Shown here piece after piece: positions 6,487 to 8,532 of a stretch of 8,532 nucleotides of DNA. Numbering within the stretch: position 1 is the stretch's first letter; each line of letters starts with the position of its first letter. A program made the position numbers and the translations under genes. The DNA lies in NCBI GenBank assembly GCA_902782595.1, contig CACZNW010000177.1:1-8532 (forward strand). Reading direction: 5' to 3'. The notes beneath the pieces are model-generated. The model had not been told where the DNA came from. It saw nothing but the letters and a program-made list of their open reading frames with translations, and made no database searches. The stretch is from an uncultured Methanobrevibacter sp. GTDB taxonomy: Archaea; Methanobacteriota; Methanobacteria; Methanobacteriales; Methanobacteriaceae.

Positions 6487-7182
6487 TTATCTTCTAATTA
6501 AATTAATTATCAGGTAGTATAGGCAGAATAATAGTAATATTATTGCAGGTATATTTACATTGAATAAAACTATGTTTATGGGAAGAATCAATATTATGAT
6601 TAATATTGCGGATATGCCGATTAGGAGCATATTGTCAAATTTGGGATATCTTATATTGGATATCATAAGCAGTGAAACAATAACACTTAATGTTAATGCA
6701 ATATAATGGTTATATAATCCGCTCAAATAAAATGTTGCCAGTATAAAGGATATTCCCGGAATCGGAAAACCTATGAAATCCGTTGTATTGACCTTGTCGG
6801 AAATTACATTATATCTGGTTAATCTTAAAACTCCACAAACTACAATCATTAAGCTTATCAGTATTACTATTGCCTGAAAAATGCCTGGGGTGGTGTTAAT
6901 GCAGCTGTAAATAAATATTGCAGGTGCAACTCCGAAAGAAACTATGTCTGATAGTGAATCTATATTTTTCCCGAAGCCAAATTCATCATGCCTATTTGTT
7001 TTTCGCGCTACCCAACCATCTGTTGAGTCAAATATGATTGCAACAATCATAAGGATTGCAGCTAGATTTAAACTGTTATTAACTGAACATATGATGGATA
7101 AAAATCCGGAACTCATATTAAGTAAAGATATAACATCTGAAAGTGCTATAAAACTTTTCATCTCTGTGTTCATATTACTCAT
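6487..7182 (-). CDS. Probable archaetidylserine synthase (CDP-alcohol phosphotransferase)
   Basis: This integral membrane enzyme of the CDP-alcohol phosphatidyltransferase family probably transfers an archaetidyl group from CDP-archaeol to L-serine, giving archaetidylserine, a headgroup known in Methanobacteriales lipids. The family motif is clear: Asp52, Asp55-Gly56, Ala59-Arg60, Gly71, Asp75 and Asp79, the Asp residues binding metal and Asp79 acting as base. The adjoining DSLSDIVSFGVAPA is typical of the serine-type (Bacillus PssA-like) branch, and this decides substrate over glycerol or inositol. There are ten residues between AR and the motif Gly, two more than the usual eight. The rest of the 231 residues is strongly hydrophobic, with about six to eight membrane segments. 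The ATG has a GGAG ribosome site seven bases upstream; internal Met codons lack one. It is the first gene of the minus-strand cluster. Serine specificity is inferred. Confidence 0.85.
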   Translation of the reverse strand: MSNMNTEMKSFIALSDVISLLNMSSGFLSIICSVNNSLNLAAILMIVAIIFDSTDGWVARKTNRHDEFGFGKNIDSLSDIVSFGVAPAIFIYSCINTTPGIFQAIVILISLMIVVCGVLRLTRYNVISDKVNTTDFIGFPIPGISFILATFYLSGLYNHYIALTLSVIVSLLMISNIRYPKFDNMLLIGISAILIIILILPINIVLFNVNIPAIILLLFCLYYLIINLIRR

Positions 7183-7607
7183 ATTTTAACTCCAGTAATA
7201 CATTTGATTTCATATCTTATTAATCTTACCTTCAAATTGGTGTTATTTTTATCCATATATCTATTTAATCATTAATAAATGTTATTTTTATTTGTTTTTA
7301 AAAAATTGATGTGGTATTATAAAATCATAACTCAGGTTGAGGTCAATTTTGTTTTAAGTATGTTATTTTACATTAATCATGTTAAAGTTATGGTTTTCTT
7401 AATATTTTTTTTGAAAAGAACATTTAAAGATAAAATTTATATAATAATGAATTTAATAAATATTAATTGTTAGACATTATAAATAGCAATAAATTTCTTT
7501 ATTTAACTATTGAATCGGTGTCAAAGTACATTTAATTCAATATTTTTAAATAATGTTTATTGTCTGTTTAGATAGATGATTTATATCAAGGAATTGTGTG
7601 TAATTAA
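7183..7607. other. AT-rich divergent intergenic region, no convincing gene
   Basis: This 425-base stretch separates two divergent transcription units. At the left, the minus strand has a TATA-like AGATATAT (7255-7262) that would give a leader of about 50 bases for the lipid synthase gene. At the right, the + strand has the promoter of the unknown gene. The centre is long A/T with several weak inverted repeats: TATTGAAT (7508-7515) against ATTCAATA (7535-7542), and AATAAA-TTTC-TTTATT (7488-7503) flanked by AATAG (7482-7486) and CTATT (7507-7511). A 64-codon open frame at 7279-7473 is hydrophobic by composition and has no ribosome site, so it is not called. No tRNA, box C/D or other RNA gene was recognised. 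Confidence 0.7.
7576..7607 (+). promoter_or_regulatory. Candidate TATA promoter, leaderless start of the unknown gene
   Basis: GATGATTTATATCAAGG contains a TATA box (TTTATATC, 7580-7587) centred about 24 to 25 bases before the ATG at 7608, the normal archaeal distance between TATA box and transcription start. Transcription would therefore begin at or near the start codon. The AAGGA at 7588-7592 is 15 bases from the ATG, too far for a usual ribosome site, and an in-frame TAA lies directly before the ATG, ruling out an upstream start. Confidence 0.55.
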
Positions 7608-8246
7608 ATGATTGAGGATAATATACGTGTTTTAAGACAGGCTGCAAGGGTTTCATCTGACAGCAACTATAAAGTTGAGAAGGCATGGTGTGTCATTGCA
7701 GGGGATGCCGATTTGGTTGATGATATTGCATATAAGGCAATAGCATCCAATCATAAAATCCGAATTCTGTTTAGAGAGCATGTTATATTAAATGATGGTA
7801 AATTGGATAAGAAATTTGATTTTATCATGCTTCATGCCAATGCATTAGGCCTTAATGATTATAAAAACGCCGTTACTAAAAAAGGAGGTGCTTATGTTCA
7901 GGTTTCTATGAATGCCCTTTCGGCAGAACCCAACATAATGGTATTTGTTGCCCCTGATGATGTCATAAGGGAAACCGTATCAGTCATTGAGAAATCAAAG
8001 ATATCATTTGCGATTTTACAAGAATCTCAAACTACTCGATTCATTGATATTGAATTTAACAATGAGGTTAAATTACCAAACTTTATTAAATCCATGTTAA
8101 AACCGTTTTATAATGCAAATGAAGTGGTTTTATCTGCAGTTTTGATTTCTGTTGAAAAGGAAATGGACATTAATAGAGTTCAGAGTATAGCTACATCTAA
8201 TAGAATTTTCGTTATAGACTTTAAAGATATTGTAACGGAGGAATAA
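7608..8246 (+). CDS. Unrecognised soluble protein encoded upstream of the MreB-like gene
   Basis: I do not recognise this 212-residue protein. It has no signal peptide and no membrane segment. Alternating hydrophobic strands and helices suggest an alpha/beta fold: strands around 26-31 (AWCVIAG), 50-55 (KIRILF), 70-76 (FDFIMLH), 93-99 (GGAYVQV), 109-115 (NIMVFVA), 132-137 (SFAILQ) and 201-205, with helices between. The GDADLVDDIAYKA part after the first strand could be a Rossmann-like turn and helix, but there is no clear nucleotide-binding loop or catalytic motif. Its stop is two bases before the MreB-like start and the next gene's GGAGG lies inside its last codons, so the two are surely co-transcribed and probably translationally coupled. 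A role with MreB in cell shape or wall growth is inferred from position only. The start is fixed by the preceding in-frame TAA. Confidence 0.85.
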   Translation: MIEDNIRVLRQAARVSSDSNYKVEKAWCVIAGDADLVDDIAYKAIASNHKIRILFREHVILNDGKLDKKFDFIMLHANALGLNDYKNAVTKKGGAYVQVSMNALSAEPNIMVFVAPDDVIRETVSVIEKSKISFAILQESQTTRFIDIEFNNEVKLPNFIKSMLKPFYNANEVVLSAVLISVEKEMDINRVQSIATSNRIFVIDFKDIVTEE

Positions 8247-8248
8247 CC

Positions 8249-8532
8249 ATGAATATTTTTGGAAATGAAGAAGAAGAACCACAATCTGAAGACACTAAAG
8301 TTATTAGTAACAGTTTAGGAATTGATTTAGGAACTTTAAATACTGTAATCGCAAAGCCGTCTGGAGATAAATTTGATTTATATCAAATTCCTTCTGTTGT
8401 TGCAGTAAAAAAAGACGATCCTTCTGAAGTTTTAGCTGTTGGTGAAGAAGCTAAAAAAATGCTCGGAAGGACTCCTGAGGATATTCTTGCAGTAAGACCT
8501 TTGAAAAAAGGAGTTATAGAAAATGTTGTACA
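8249..8532 (+). CDS. mreB: MreB-like actin-family protein, N-terminal part (cut by window end)
   Basis: The 94 visible residues open a protein of the MreB/Mbl family, ATP-dependent actin-like filaments that guide cell-wall growth in rods. After an acidic 23-residue lead (NIFGNEEEEPQSED and on) comes the phosphate-1 loop LGIDLGTLNTVIA (23-35, Asp26), then IPSVVAV (47-53) and AVGEEAKKMLGRTPEDILAV (63-82) with RPLKKGVIE (83-91). The latter two are close to textbook bacterial MreB and separate it from DnaK/Hsp70. MreB homologues are known in Methanobacteriales and Methanopyrus, where pseudomurein replaces murein. The start has a perfect GGAGG (8237-8241) seven bases upstream, overlapping the end of the unknown gene. 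The gene runs off the window, so phosphate-2, adenosine motifs and length cannot be checked. The acidic lead replaces the basic amphipathic helix of Gram-negative MreB. Confidence 0.88.
   Translation, partial: MNIFGNEEEEPQSEDTKVISNSLGIDLGTLNTVIAKPSGDKFDLYQIPSVVAVKKDDPSEVLAVGEEAKKMLGRTPEDILAVRPLKKGVIENVV

Noticed and set aside
6944..7189. 81-codon + strand frame opposite the lipid synthase start
   Set aside because: It is the reverse of a gene with an intact catalytic motif and has no independent support.
7279..7473. 64-codon + strand open frame in the AT-rich gap
   Set aside because: No ribosome site, composition is Phe/Leu/Ile/Lys as expected from random AT-rich DNA, no recognisable motif; it overlaps the likely promoter of the divergent lipid synthase gene.
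7482..7542. Weak inverted repeats as a possible structured RNA
   Set aside because: Stems are almost all A-T and short, within a stretch where such repeats arise easily by chance; no C/D, H/ACA or tRNA features were seen.
8249..8532. Assignment of the last gene as Hsp70/DnaK
   Set aside because: The DLGT loop is shared across the actin superfamily, but AVGEEAKKMLGRTP followed by RPLKKGVI is characteristic of MreB.

Overview
The window looks like chromosome from a methanogenic archaeon of the Methanobacteriales, most likely Methanobrevibacter or a close relative. The evidence is strongly AT-rich DNA, an archaeal uL16/L10e ribosomal protein, genes for two methanogen cofactors (mfnA for methanofuran, a probable mptD for methanopterin), an archaeal-lipid serine headgroup synthase, and the start of an MreB-like gene, a protein known from the pseudomurein-walled rod methanogens. 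The genus is inferred from overall resemblance and was not tested by a search.

Left part, + strand: rpl10e (6-488), ppsA for phosphoenolpyruvate synthase (644-2920) and mfnA for tyrosine/aspartate decarboxylase (2967-4124). rpl10e ends in a perfect AT hairpin followed by four T-tracts. ppsA has its own AT-rich promoter region with two overlapping inverted repeats, and ends in a T5-A-T10-A-T5 tract only 46 bases before mfnA.

Middle part, - strand, reading right to left: probable archaetidylserine synthase (7182-6487), a single-pass membrane protein with a CpaB/SAF-like external part (6424-5255), a sortase with catalytic His, Cys and Arg (5218-4493), and probable mptD (4492-4121). They lie close together. 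The sortase and mptD abut exactly, with the mptD ribosome site inside the last sortase codons. mfnA and mptD converge and overlap by four bases. Two of the products act at the cell surface and one makes membrane lipid, so the cluster mixes envelope functions with a cofactor gene.

Right part: a 425-base, very AT-rich divergent intergenic region (7183-7607) without a convincing gene. It is followed by an unrecognised soluble 212-residue protein (7608-8246) and, two bases later, the start of an MreB-like actin-family gene (8249 to the window end). The tight spacing makes the unknown protein a candidate partner or regulator of the archaeal MreB. This is the most interesting lead here. No tRNA, rRNA, CRISPR array, insertion sequence or other mobile element was seen.
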